This document shows, piece by piece, positions 50,667-58,230 of a DNA stretch of 62,176 nucleotides (positions within the stretch are counted from its first letter, which is position 1; each line of letters begins with the position of its first letter). A program made the translations under genes and the position numbers. Below the pieces are notes generated by a model. That model was not told where the DNA came from. It made no database searches and worked only from the letters and a program-made list of their open reading frames with translations. The DNA lies in contig CAYUWB010000005.1 in the NCBI GenBank assembly GCA_964448305.1, positions 1-62,176 on the forward strand. The letters run 5' to 3'. Source of the DNA: Thioglobus_C sp964448305. Lineage in GTDB: Bacteria; Pseudomonadota; Gammaproteobacteria; PS1; Pseudothioglobaceae.

Positions 50667-50672
50667 TATAAT
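50667..50672 (+). promoter_or_regulatory. shared -10-like box of the tpm/thioredoxin divergent pair
   Basis: TATAAT at 50667-50672 lies eight bases before the thioredoxin-like ATG, which would give an almost leaderless mRNA. The surrounding TTATAATAT is nearly symmetric and could serve tpm on the other strand. No convincing -35 box is seen. Confidence 0.35.
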
Positions 50673-50679
50673 ATGCAAC

Positions 50680-51180
50680 ATGAAAATTAATCGCCCAAGC
50701 AGAAAAACACTCATGCAATTGATGATGGTTATTTTAGCCATTTTTGTCATCCGTGCATGGCAACAACAAGACCTAACCATTGGTCAAGTGCCTAGCTTCA
50801 CCTCTAAAACGCTAACGGGTGAAATCATAAATTCTAATCCATTGCCTGATCAAGGTATTTTGATTCACTTTTGGGCAACCTGGTGCCCTGTTTGTGCCAT
50901 GGAAAATGACAATATCCAAGCGATATCTGAGGACTACAAGGTGCTCAACATTGTCATTCAATCCGGCTCAAATGAAGAGATTGCACAATATGCACAAGAG
51001 AACAACTTGAAATTAGATAATATTATTAATGATCATTCAGGCTCTTTGTCTCGCTTGTTTGGCATTAAAGGAACACCTAGTAGTTTTATCGTTAATCCTG
51101 AAGGGCGCATGCAATTTGTTGAAGTTGGATATACCACAGAATTTGGCTTAAGGTTTCGCTTGTGGTGGGCTGGGCTTTGA
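50680..51180 (+). CDS. membrane-anchored thioredoxin-like protein (TlpA/ScsD type)
   Basis: The 166 residues have a basic start, one membrane anchor (about 11-26) and a thioredoxin fold with active site WATWC69-P-V-C72. The cis-proline motif KGTPSSFIVNPEGRM follows near 135. It probably acts as a periplasmic disulfide reductase or oxidase of the ScsD/TlpA group. It ends in an unusual Trp-rich RLWWAGL. No Shine-Dalgarno is seen at the first ATG; M13 is an alternative. The stop overlaps the likely ung start. Confidence 0.85.
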   Translation: MKINRPSRKTLMQLMMVILAIFVIRAWQQQDLTIGQVPSFTSKTLTGEIINSNPLPDQGILIHFWATWCPVCAMENDNIQAISEDYKVLNIVIQSGSNEEIAQYAQENNLKLDNIINDHSGSLSRLFGIKGTPSSFIVNPEGRMQFVEVGYTTEFGLRFRLWWAGL

Positions 51181-51830
51181 CAAATGATTGGTCTAATGAG
51201 TTAGATTTTATCTTCAAACAAGATTACTATCAGCAATTAGTAGAATTTCTAGATTACGAATCAAAGCATAATAAAACTATTTACCCACCAAAAGATCAAA
51301 TATTTAAAGCATTTGATTTGAGTAGTTTTAACAACACTAAGGTTGTCATTCTTGGGCAAGACCCTTATCACAACGAAGGTCAAGCACACGGCTTAAGTTT
51401 TTCAGTGCCTGTAGGTATCAGTATTCCGCCTTCACTCAGAAACATCTATCAAGAACTAAAATCAGACCTTAACATCGAGCTCAGTAAAAATGGCGATTTA
51501 ACGCATTGGGCCACTCAAGGCGTCTTACTACTTAATAGTGTACTCACTGTTGAGAAAAATGCACCAGGATCGCACGCTAAATCGGGTTGGGTTGATTTTA
51601 CTGATACGGTGATTGACATCCTTAATGAACAAAAACAAAATTTGGTGTTTTTATTATGGGGCGCTTATGCACAGCAAAAAACCGAGCTGATTGATCAAAG
51701 CAAACACTTAGTTTTAACTGCCTCACACCCTTCACCTTTTTCAGCACACAAAGGTTTTTTTGGTTGTAAACATTTCTCACAAACCAACGACTACCTTAAA
51801 ATACACAACTTACAAACAATAAACTGGTAG
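51177..51830 (+). CDS. ung: uracil-DNA glycosylase
   Basis: Ung removes uracil from DNA. The 217 residues contain the water-activating motif GQDPYHNEGQAHGLSF, the uracil-binding VLLLNSVLTV and the DNA-intercalation loop HPSPFSAHKGFFG. The start is uncertain: TTG at 51177, overlapping the upstream TGA (TTGA), gives the usual spacing to TIYPP; GTG at 51162 would add five residues. Tight overlap with the thioredoxin-like gene implies co-translation. Confidence 0.96.
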   Translation: MTNDWSNELDFIFKQDYYQQLVEFLDYESKHNKTIYPPKDQIFKAFDLSSFNNTKVVILGQDPYHNEGQAHGLSFSVPVGISIPPSLRNIYQELKSDLNIELSKNGDLTHWATQGVLLLNSVLTVEKNAPGSHAKSGWVDFTDTVIDILNEQKQNLVFLLWGAYAQQKTELIDQSKHLVLTASHPSPFSAHKGFFGCKHFSQTNDYLKIHNLQTINW

Positions 51831-51832
51831 AA

Positions 51833-51855
51833 GGAGGAAGGCAAGGCCTTCCTCC
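51833..51855. repeat. palindrome between ung and pdxB
   Basis: GGAGGAAGGC and GCCTTCCTCC are perfect 10-bp arms around AAG. It begins two bases after the ung stop and ends 13 bases before the pdxB ATG. No T-run follows on the plus strand, so it is not a typical terminator. The left arm contains GGAGG, but 26 or more bases from the start codon. Confidence 0.7.
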
Positions 51856-51868
51856 AAAATATAAAAAT

Positions 51869-52909
51869 ATGAAATTAGTCATTGATGATGCGTGCTACGC
51901 TTACGATAAAATATTCTCACAATTTGGTGAGATTAGTACTTTGCCTGGTCGAAGCATTGACTCAGCCTCTGTTAAAGAGGCAGACGTGCTGATCGTACGC
52001 TCGCGTACCAAAGTTAATCAAGCGCTACTAGAGGGTAGTCAAGTAAAGTTTGTTGGCTCAACCGTTGCTGGGCTTGATCACGTTGATCAAGATTATTTGG
52101 CAAAAAACAACATTACTTTCTTCTCAGCACAGGGTTGCAACTCGATGGCGGTGGCAGAATTTTTGATTAGTGCGATTGTTAATTTAGCTGATGAGTTGGG
52201 CTTTGATTACACGCAAAAAACTTTGGGAATAATCGGTGTCGGCAATGTTGGCTCAAGACTAGCCGCAAAAGCAGACTTGATGAGCATAAAAACCCTGTTG
52301 AATGACCCTATCAGGCAAGAAAATGAAAATTTACCAAATTTTGTCGATTTAGATGCCGCACTCAGCGCCGATATCGTTACTTTTCACACGCCATTGACCT
52401 TTGACGGAAAATATCCATCCTATCATCTGCTAAACGAGGCCAATTTTCACAATATTAGTGAAAAAACCATTCTTTTTAACGCTGCTAGAGGTGGCGTGAT
52501 TGAAGAAAAAATTTGGGAAAAAACGCAAACAATGGTTAATGTCATTGATTGCTGGGAAAACGAGCCAAATATCAACCAAAACTTGCAAAAAGGCGCTTAT
52601 TGGGCCACGCCACACATCGCTGGGCACTCGGTGGATGCCAAATTTATGGGTAGTTTTATGGTTTATGAGGCATTGTGTGACTTTACCAATCAAAAACAAG
52701 ACAAAAGCATTGTTAATTTGATTAATCCAGGTGTTTTAGAAGTAAAAAAAGACAATCTTAAAGACACGCTAAACGAAATTTACGACTTTAAACAAGACAC
52801 GGCGGCCATTAAAAATATTGGAAATTTTGAAGATTACCGCCGTAACTACCCTATTCGCTATGAATGGCCACATTACAACAGCCAAACAACGCTACCGATT
52901 GTAAAATAA
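51869..52909 (+). CDS. pdxB: 4-phosphoerythronate dehydrogenase
   Basis: PdxB oxidises 4-phosphoerythronate in the deoxyxylulose-5-phosphate-dependent route to pyridoxal phosphate. The 346 residues are a D-2-hydroxyacid dehydrogenase. The NAD motif is GVGNVGSRLAAKA near 121, the catalytic Arg is in NAARGGVIEE, and the Glu and His are in CWENEPNINQ and ATPHIAGHS. The short C-terminal dimerisation domain (about 285-346) distinguishes PdxB from SerA. A 10-bp palindrome lies just before the ATG, and no clear Shine-Dalgarno is visible. Confidence 0.93.
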   Translation: MKLVIDDACYAYDKIFSQFGEISTLPGRSIDSASVKEADVLIVRSRTKVNQALLEGSQVKFVGSTVAGLDHVDQDYLAKNNITFFSAQGCNSMAVAEFLISAIVNLADELGFDYTQKTLGIIGVGNVGSRLAAKADLMSIKTLLNDPIRQENENLPNFVDLDAALSADIVTFHTPLTFDGKYPSYHLLNEANFHNISEKTILFNAARGGVIEEKIWEKTQTMVNVIDCWENEPNINQNLQKGAYWATPHIAGHSVDAKFMGSFMVYEALCDFTNQKQDKSIVNLINPGVLEVKKDNLKDTLNEIYDFKQDTAAIKNIGNFEDYRRNYPIRYEWPHYNSQTTLPIVK

Positions 52910-52921
52910 CACAATTACAAG

Positions 52922-53104
52922 TTATGTTAGCGCGTGTGCGGCGATTTTCTTAATGACAAATTTAACCCCATCTGCTGTCAGCAAACTGATTAACGAAATC
53001 ATGGCGATTTGAATAGGCTCAATCACATTATTGCTGTGCGCAACCATCAAGCCAAAAAATAGCCAGAAAAAAGCCCAAATAAATTTCATAACTAATTGTT
53101 TCAT
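52922..53104 (-). CDS. small membrane protein, 60 aa, unknown
   Basis: The 60 residues form two membrane segments (about 6-22 and 30-47) with a basic C-terminus (KFVIKKIAAHALT). AAGGA lies eight bases before the ATG, supporting real translation. No family is recognised; size and topology resemble holin-like or ancillary membrane peptides, but I see no phage genes. It is preceded by a leader with three hairpins, one a terminator-like stem, suggesting regulated expression. It converges on pdxB across 12 bases. Confidence 0.6.
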   Translation of the reverse strand: MKQLVMKFIWAFFWLFFGLMVAHSNNVIEPIQIAMISLISLLTADGVKFVIKKIAAHALT

Positions 53105-53121
53105 TGTCTTTCCTTATTGCC

Positions 53122-53228
53122 CGCTTCACCCCCTATAGAAACGAAAAAACGCTTATTTAAATCTTTTTGTATAAAAGATCCAAATAAACGTCTTTGTTTA
53201 ACGTTTAGTTTCCCCCGTTGGAAACTAA
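53122..53228 (-). ncRNA. structured leader or small RNA with three hairpins
   Basis: On the minus strand, in order: TAGTTTCC and GGAAACTA around AACGGG (53227 to 53206). Then a 19-bp imperfect stem, ACGTTTATTT..ATCTTTT with AAAAGAT..AAATAAGCGT (53191 to 53149), directly followed by six T. Then CGTTTC and GAAGCG around a loop with GGGGG (53143 to 53122). The ATG of the small membrane gene follows at 53104. This could be a terminator-type attenuator or riboswitch-like leader, or an independent small RNA with its own terminator. Confidence 0.5.
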
Positions 53229-53338
53229 TATAAATTAATTATAATATAATAATTTAATAATATCTACACAATGTCCATTTTATTTTTTAGTTACTTGCCA
53301 TATGGTTAAGTAAATTTTATTTAAAAGCTTAATTGGCA

Positions 53339-54217
53339 CTATTCACTAATTAAGTTTGCTAAGCGACGACGATACGTATTGCTTTGTTCTGGATTGCTAT
53401 TAGTTAACATATTACAAATCATACCAATCATCTCACGAGCCGCACCTTCTTTAAAATCTGGCTGGTTTTCTTGAATGTAAAACAACTCATCCATACCTTT
53501 TTCAATATCATACTCAGCAATGAAGCAAACGGCTAAATCAAAACGCGCTTGAAGATCATCAGATGATTTAAGCACTTGGGCTTGCAAAGTAGATTTTCCA
53601 GCAGTGTTTTGTGCAAGTCGAATAAAGTTTAATTGCGAAGAAATAGACAAACCAATATCTAATTTCTGTGCAGATTCAGGCAGCTTGTCAAACAAGCTTT
53701 GCGCTTGATCAATTTCACCCATATCGATAAATATTTGCGACATATCGAGCGCAACACGGACGTTGCTTGGATCTAAAGTAATGGCTTGTGTTAATAGCAC
53801 TACGGCAGATTGGGTGTCTCCCGACATGTGTTTTTCTCTCGCTTGTTCTCTGAGTTCGTCAGACTCTCTATAAACATCATAATGTTTTAGCAATACACGC
53901 AACTCTTCTGAACGAAGTTCGCCCTCTTCTCTTTGTACTTCTACTCCATCTTTAAATACGATAATAGTCGGTATATTTGTAACAGAAAATTTTTCTTTTA
54001 GCTCTTCTTGTTCATCAATATCAATCTTTGCAAAAAGAAAATCACCAGGGAATTCTTTTGCCAAGTCGGATATTGCATACTCTGTTTTAATACAAGGCTC
54101 AGACCATACACCCATAAACTCAACCAACACAGGAACATGTGATGAATTATGCACAACAAGGTCTTCAAAATTACTTTGACTGGCCTCAAATATTAATGGT
54201 TTATTATCATCACTCAA
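53339..54217 (-). CDS. cnoX: CnoX (YbbN)-like chaperedoxin
   Basis: The 292 residues have an N-terminal thioredoxin domain (about 10-112) and TPR-like helices (about 120-290), the architecture of CnoX, a holdase that delivers substrates to GroEL and DnaK in E. coli. The usual CGPC site reads W38-S-E-P-C42, so only the second cysteine is kept, which argues against a general oxidoreductase. The groESL operon lies about 1 kb away. It is divergent from the CbbR-like gene. The gap downstream is AT-rich without a clear terminator. Confidence 0.9.
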   Translation of the reverse strand: MSDDNKPLIFEASQSNFEDLVVHNSSHVPVLVEFMGVWSEPCIKTEYAISDLAKEFPGDFLFAKIDIDEQEELKEKFSVTNIPTIIVFKDGVEVQREEGELRSEELRVLLKHYDVYRESDELREQAREKHMSGDTQSAVVLLTQAITLDPSNVRVALDMSQIFIDMGEIDQAQSLFDKLPESAQKLDIGLSISSQLNFIRLAQNTAGKSTLQAQVLKSSDDLQARFDLAVCFIAEYDIEKGMDELFYIQENQPDFKEGAAREMIGMICNMLTNSNPEQSNTYRRRLANLISE

Positions 54218-54310
54218 AACAACTTCCTTTTTTAACTATTTTTTGACAAGATCAAGAGTTGTATAAATAATGTAAAATAATATTTAATTTATTAATAATA
54301 ATTATTATTT

Positions 54311-55198
54311 ATGATTAATTACACACTTAAACAATTATACAGTTTTGAGGCTGTTGTTCGCCTTAAAAGCTTTACAAAAGCCAGCAAAGAATTAAATATT
54401 ACACAGCCGGCTGTGTATATGCAGATACAGCAATTAACTCAAAATATTGGGTCTGATCTTGTTAATATTAAAGGAAAGGTAATTTCACCAACTTATATTG
54501 GTGAAACACTTTACAAGTCTTGTCTTGATGTCATTGCAAGATTAGAGCAAACAAAGGCTGATATAGACCATGCAATCGACCCCACTGCAGGCCACCTTCA
54601 AATAGCTGTTGCAACAACCACCAACTCATTTGTAAGTCGTGTATTGGCTAAATTTAAGAAAGAGTACCCTAATATGACTTTCTTTCTCGAAGTAACCAAC
54701 AGAAGGTCACTATTGGATAAACTTAGCAACAATCAAACCGATTTGGTTGTTATGGGCGAGCCTCCTTCTGATATGCCGTTAGTAACACAGCCTTTTATGG
54801 AAAATCCTCTCATTGTGATTGCTCATCCCGATCATCCATTGTTAAAAAATAAAAGAAACTCTATCAAGGCTTTAAACAACGAAACATTAATTACTCGTGA
54901 ACAAGGCTCTGGTACACGCATCACTATTGAACGTATGACCGGTATGAAATTTAACTCAGATATTGAAATAAATTCAAATGAGGCAATTATTGAGGCCGTT
55001 CAGGCAGGTCTTGGGATTGGTTTTGTATCGGAACACACTGTAAAGTTAGAACTAAAAAATGGAATTATTAAACAATTGGAAACTGATCAGTTTCCAATTA
55101 CACGTAATTGGTATGTAGTTCATAATGAAAAAAATACACTCACACCTATCGCTAAACGCTTTAAAGCGTTTATTGTAGAAAATAGTGATTTACAATAA
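54311..55198 (+). CDS. cbbR: LysR family regulator, CbbR-like
   Basis: The 295 residues have an N-terminal winged helix-turn-helix (about 4-62, SFTKASKELNITQPAVYMQIQQL) and a periplasmic-binding-like effector domain (about 90-290). The stretch DLVVMGEPPSDMPLVTQPF with NPLIVIAHPDHPL is typical of CbbR, the activator of Calvin-cycle operons in autotrophs. No rubisco gene lies nearby, so regulation would be in trans. The 93-base AT-rich divergent gap to cnoX probably holds its operator. Other LysR subgroups remain possible. Confidence 0.8.
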   Translation: MINYTLKQLYSFEAVVRLKSFTKASKELNITQPAVYMQIQQLTQNIGSDLVNIKGKVISPTYIGETLYKSCLDVIARLEQTKADIDHAIDPTAGHLQIAVATTTNSFVSRVLAKFKKEYPNMTFFLEVTNRRSLLDKLSNNQTDLVVMGEPPSDMPLVTQPFMENPLIVIAHPDHPLLKNKRNSIKALNNETLITREQGSGTRITIERMTGMKFNSDIEINSNEAIIEAVQAGLGIGFVSEHTVKLELKNGIIKQLETDQFPITRNWYVVHNEKNTLTPIAKRFKAFIVENSDLQ

Positions 55199-55200
55199 TC

Positions 55201-55231
55201 CAAAAAAAAGGCCTCATAATATGAGACCTTT
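55201..55231 (-). terminator. terminator of groESL, possibly bidirectional
   Basis: AAAGG-CTCAT and ATGAG-CCTTT pair with one central mismatch around AAT (55207-55231). On the minus strand eight T follow the stem, a strong terminator 25 bases after the groEL stop. On the plus strand it can also end the cbbR-like transcript, with a weaker T-run. Confidence 0.85.
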
Positions 55232-55255
55232 ATAACTAATAAAATAATTATTAAT

Positions 55256-56896
55256 TTACATCATGCCTGGCATTCCACCACCCATACCGCCCATATCTGG
55301 GGCAGCAGCTGTGGCGTCTTGCGGAATATCAGTAATCATCGCCTCAGTAGTAATCATTAAACCTGAAATACTAGCCGCATGCTGTAAAGCTGCACGAGTA
55401 ACCTTAGTAGGATCTAAGATACCCATCTCTAGCATATCGCCATAGGTCTCTGAACCGGCGTTATAGCCATAATTACCTGTATTTCCAATAACGTTGTTCA
55501 ACACCACCGAAGCTTCACCGCCACCATTGGCTACAATTTGGCGTAAAGGTGCTTCCATTGCGCGTTTGGTTAGGGCAATACCAATATCTTGATCATGGTT
55601 GTCACCTTTCAAACCATCAAGAGCAGAAATAGCTCGAACTAACGCAACACCGCCGCCAGGAACAACGCCTTCTTGTACAGCAGCACGAGTCGCATGAAGT
55701 GCATCATCAAAACGATCCTTCTTTTCTTTCATAGCAACTTCAGTCGCAGCGCCAACTTTTATAACAGCTACACCACCAGATAATTTTGCTAAACGCTCTG
55801 TAAGTTTCTCAAGATCATATTCAGAGTCTGTTTGCTTGATCTGTGCTTGAATTTGTTTAACACGTCCATCAATATCGGCCTTTTCACCCATACCATCAAC
55901 AACAACAGTCGCGTCTTTTCCAATTTCAACACGCTTAGCCGACCCTAATTGGTCTTCCGTAATACCTTCGAGTGACAAACCAATCTCTTCAGAAACAACC
56001 ACACCACCTGTAAGTATCGCTAAGTCTTGCAAGATAGCTTTGCGACGATCGCCAAAACCTGGAGATTTAACTGCAGCCACTTTAACAACGCCACGCATAT
56101 TATTAACAACTAAAGTTGCCAATGCTTCTCCTTCGATATCTTCAGCAATAATTAATAATGGTCTGCCAGATTTTTGAGCGATTTCTAAAGTAGGTAATAA
56201 ATCACGAATGTTTGAAATCTTTGACTCATTTAACAAAATATGTGGCATCTCTAAATCAGCACTCATAGTGTCTTGATTGTTGACAAAATATGGCGATAAG
56301 TAACCGCGCTCAAATTGCATACCCTCAACTACATCTAACTCATTGTCTAAACCAGAGCCCTCTTCAACAGTAATCACACCTTCTTTACCAACTCTTTCCA
56401 TTGCTTCAGCAATAATATCACCAACACTAGTATCGGAGTTAGCAGAGATAGTGCCAACTTGTGCAATTGATTTAGTATCATCACAAGGTTGAGATAAATC
56501 ACGTAATGCAGCTACAGCAGTTTCAGTAGCCTTATCAATACCACGTTTTAAATCCATTGGATTCATGCCAGCAGAAACAGACTTAACGCCTTCAACTACT
56601 AACGCTTGAGCAAGAACAGTTGCTGTTGTTGTGCCATCACCGGCGATGTCATTGGTCTTAGAAGCGACCTCTTTAACCATTTGTGCGCCCATATTCTCAA
56701 ACTTATCTTCTAGTTCAATTTCTTGAGCAACTGAAACACCATCTTTAGTAATATTTGGCGAACCAAATGATTTGTCTAAAACAACGTTTCTACCCTTAGG
56801 TCCTAATGTTACTTTAACTGCATTAGCTAGAATATTAACACCATCTAACATTAAATTTCTAGCATCTAATCCAAATTTTACGTCTTTTGCACCCAT
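55256..56896 (-). CDS. groEL: chaperonin GroEL
   Basis: GroEL is the 14-subunit ATP-driven folding chamber. The 546 residues start GAKDVKFGLDARNLML and carry the nucleotide motif GDGTTTATVLAQALV near 86 with the conserved aspartate. VVPGGGVALVRA marks the equatorial domain, and the C-terminal tail is Gly-Gly-Met rich (MGGMGGGMPGMM). It follows groES by 11 bases. Single heat-shock-type promoter and terminator flank the pair. Confidence 0.99.
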   Translation of the reverse strand: MGAKDVKFGLDARNLMLDGVNILANAVKVTLGPKGRNVVLDKSFGSPNITKDGVSVAQEIELEDKFENMGAQMVKEVASKTNDIAGDGTTTATVLAQALVVEGVKSVSAGMNPMDLKRGIDKATETAVAALRDLSQPCDDTKSIAQVGTISANSDTSVGDIIAEAMERVGKEGVITVEEGSGLDNELDVVEGMQFERGYLSPYFVNNQDTMSADLEMPHILLNESKISNIRDLLPTLEIAQKSGRPLLIIAEDIEGEALATLVVNNMRGVVKVAAVKSPGFGDRRKAILQDLAILTGGVVVSEEIGLSLEGITEDQLGSAKRVEIGKDATVVVDGMGEKADIDGRVKQIQAQIKQTDSEYDLEKLTERLAKLSGGVAVIKVGAATEVAMKEKKDRFDDALHATRAAVQEGVVPGGGVALVRAISALDGLKGDNHDQDIGIALTKRAMEAPLRQIVANGGGEASVVLNNVIGNTGNYGYNAGSETYGDMLEMGILDPTKVTRAALQHAASISGLMITTEAMITDIPQDATAAAPDMGGMGGGMPGMM

Positions 56897-56907
56897 ATTA
56901 ATCTCCT

Positions 56908-57195
56908 TTATTCTACAACCGCAACAATATCATCTTCACGCATAACAAGAAGCGATTCGTTATCCACTTTGACCTCAGTACCAGAGAACTTGCCAAATAA
57001 AATTTTATCGCCCACTTTTACATCTAGCACAACTACATCTCCACCATCAGTCTTTCTACCTTCTCCCGCTGCAACAATAACACCTTCAGAGGGTGCTTCA
57101 GTTGCTGAGTCAGGAATAATTAAACCACTTGCAGTTGTTTTCTCTTCTTCTAATCTACGAACGATCACACGATCGTGAAGGGGGCGAATATTCAT
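56908..57195 (-). CDS. groES: co-chaperonin GroES
   Basis: GroES caps the GroEL chamber. The 95 residues start MNIRPLHDRVIVRRLEEE with the mobile loop around TTASGLIIPDSATE (20-33), then the GEGRK and GDKILFGKFSGTEV segments. AGGAG lies eight bases upstream of the ATG. It is first in the groESL operon behind a sigma-32-like promoter. Confidence 0.99.
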   Translation of the reverse strand: MNIRPLHDRVIVRRLEEEKTTASGLIIPDSATEAPSEGVIVAAGEGRKTDGGDVVVLDVKVGDKILFGKFSGTEVKVDNESLLVMREDDIVAVVE

Positions 57196-57275
57196 TTTTT
57201 CTCCTAATTTTGATAAATACTAATGTTTAAAATTACGAATCAATCTATAAAAACGTAATTCTTTCTTAGTAATGT

Positions 57276-57303
57276 ATGTAGGGTCATTTTTTCCTCTTTC
57301 AAG
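57276..57303 (-). promoter_or_regulatory. sigma-32 (heat-shock) promoter of groESL
   Basis: On the minus strand CTTGAAA (57303 to 57297) is followed after 13 bases by CCCTACAT (57283 to 57276), close to the sigma-32 consensus CTTGAAA-N13-15-CCCCATNT. The start site would lie about 70 bases upstream of the groES ATG. No CIRCE-type inverted repeat is visible, so control is probably by RpoH. Confidence 0.82.
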
Positions 57304-57378
57304 TAACTAAAGAGAAAATATATAATTTAACAAGGAAGTAAAGTTACCTGTAATAAAGGACTTTAATTTTACCAATGA

Positions 57379-58230
57379 TCAAGAGAATACAACTGTCTTG
57401 TTATTGCACGTTAATACTCGGTCTTCTAGGTGGTATTGCAACCCTTTAGCAAGGGTAATTTTTTCAACGTCTTGCCCCATCTTTTTCATATCTTCGGCGC
57501 TGTCTGCATGATCAACACGAACCACATCTTGTTCGATGATTGGGCCTTCATCTAAATCAGCTGTCACATAATGGCAGGTTGCCCCAATGAGCTTAACCCC
57601 TCGCTCTGCTGCACGAGCATAAGGATTAGCGCCCACAAATGATGGTAAAAATGAGTGATGAATATTGATAATTTTCCCACTATATTTTCCACACATCTCC
57701 TTAGGGATAATTTGCATATAGCGCGCTAATACAACCACATCTGGATTAAAGCTATCAACTGCCAAGCTCATCTTTTTAATATCATCTGCTTTTGTTTCTG
57801 TATTTATATCAACTTGTTTAAATGGCACGTCATACCAACTGGCCAGTTTTGCAAGTTTGCTATGATTAGACAACACGCCAACAATTTCACCTTCAAGCTC
57901 TTGTTCGTGGTGTCTATGTAATAAATCTGCTGCACAATGTGAGGAATTAGAGCCCATAATTAAAATACGCTTCAGCTTTGATGCGTCACTAAATTTCCAG
58001 CTCATCTTATACTTATCTGCAATCGTAATAAAAGTGCGACGGAATTCATCAAATGAACAATTTAAAGAACTAGATTCAATTTCAATACGCATAAAAAAGC
58101 GTTTATTTTGATCATCCAAATGATGGTGTGCTTCTTTAATATTGCCGCCATGCTCAAAAATAAACTGACTCACTTTGGTCACCAAGCCGTGCACATCTGG
58201 GCAAGAGATTAATAATCGGTAAACACTCAT
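57379..58230 (-). CDS. purU: formyltetrahydrofolate deformylase
   Basis: PurU hydrolyses 10-formyl-tetrahydrofolate to formate and tetrahydrofolate. From ATG 58230, overlapping the argJ TGA (ATGA), it has 283 residues beginning MSVYRLLISCPDVHGLV. That gives an ACT domain (1-80) and a formyltransferase-like domain with the catalytic Asn-His-Asp set in INIHHSFLPSF and TADLDEGPIIEQD. The 18-codon extension upstream would read into argJ and is not needed. With GlyA elsewhere in the window it balances one-carbon pools. Confidence 0.96.
   Translation of the reverse strand: MSVYRLLISCPDVHGLVTKVSQFIFEHGGNIKEAHHHLDDQNKRFFMRIEIESSSLNCSFDEFRRTFITIADKYKMSWKFSDASKLKRILIMGSNSSHCAADLLHRHHEQELEGEIVGVLSNHSKLAKLASWYDVPFKQVDINTETKADDIKKMSLAVDSFNPDVVVLARYMQIIPKEMCGKYSGKIINIHHSFLPSFVGANPYARAAERGVKLIGATCHYVTADLDEGPIIEQDVVRVDHADSAEDMKKMGQDVEKITLAKGLQYHLEDRVLTCNNKTVVFS

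Noticed and set aside
53122..53228. Guanidine-II (mini-ykkC) riboswitch, suggested by the AACGGG loop
   Set aside because: That class needs two stems with ACGR loops before an efflux gene such as sugE. Only one stem has such a loop, and the downstream gene is a 60-residue protein unlike SugE.
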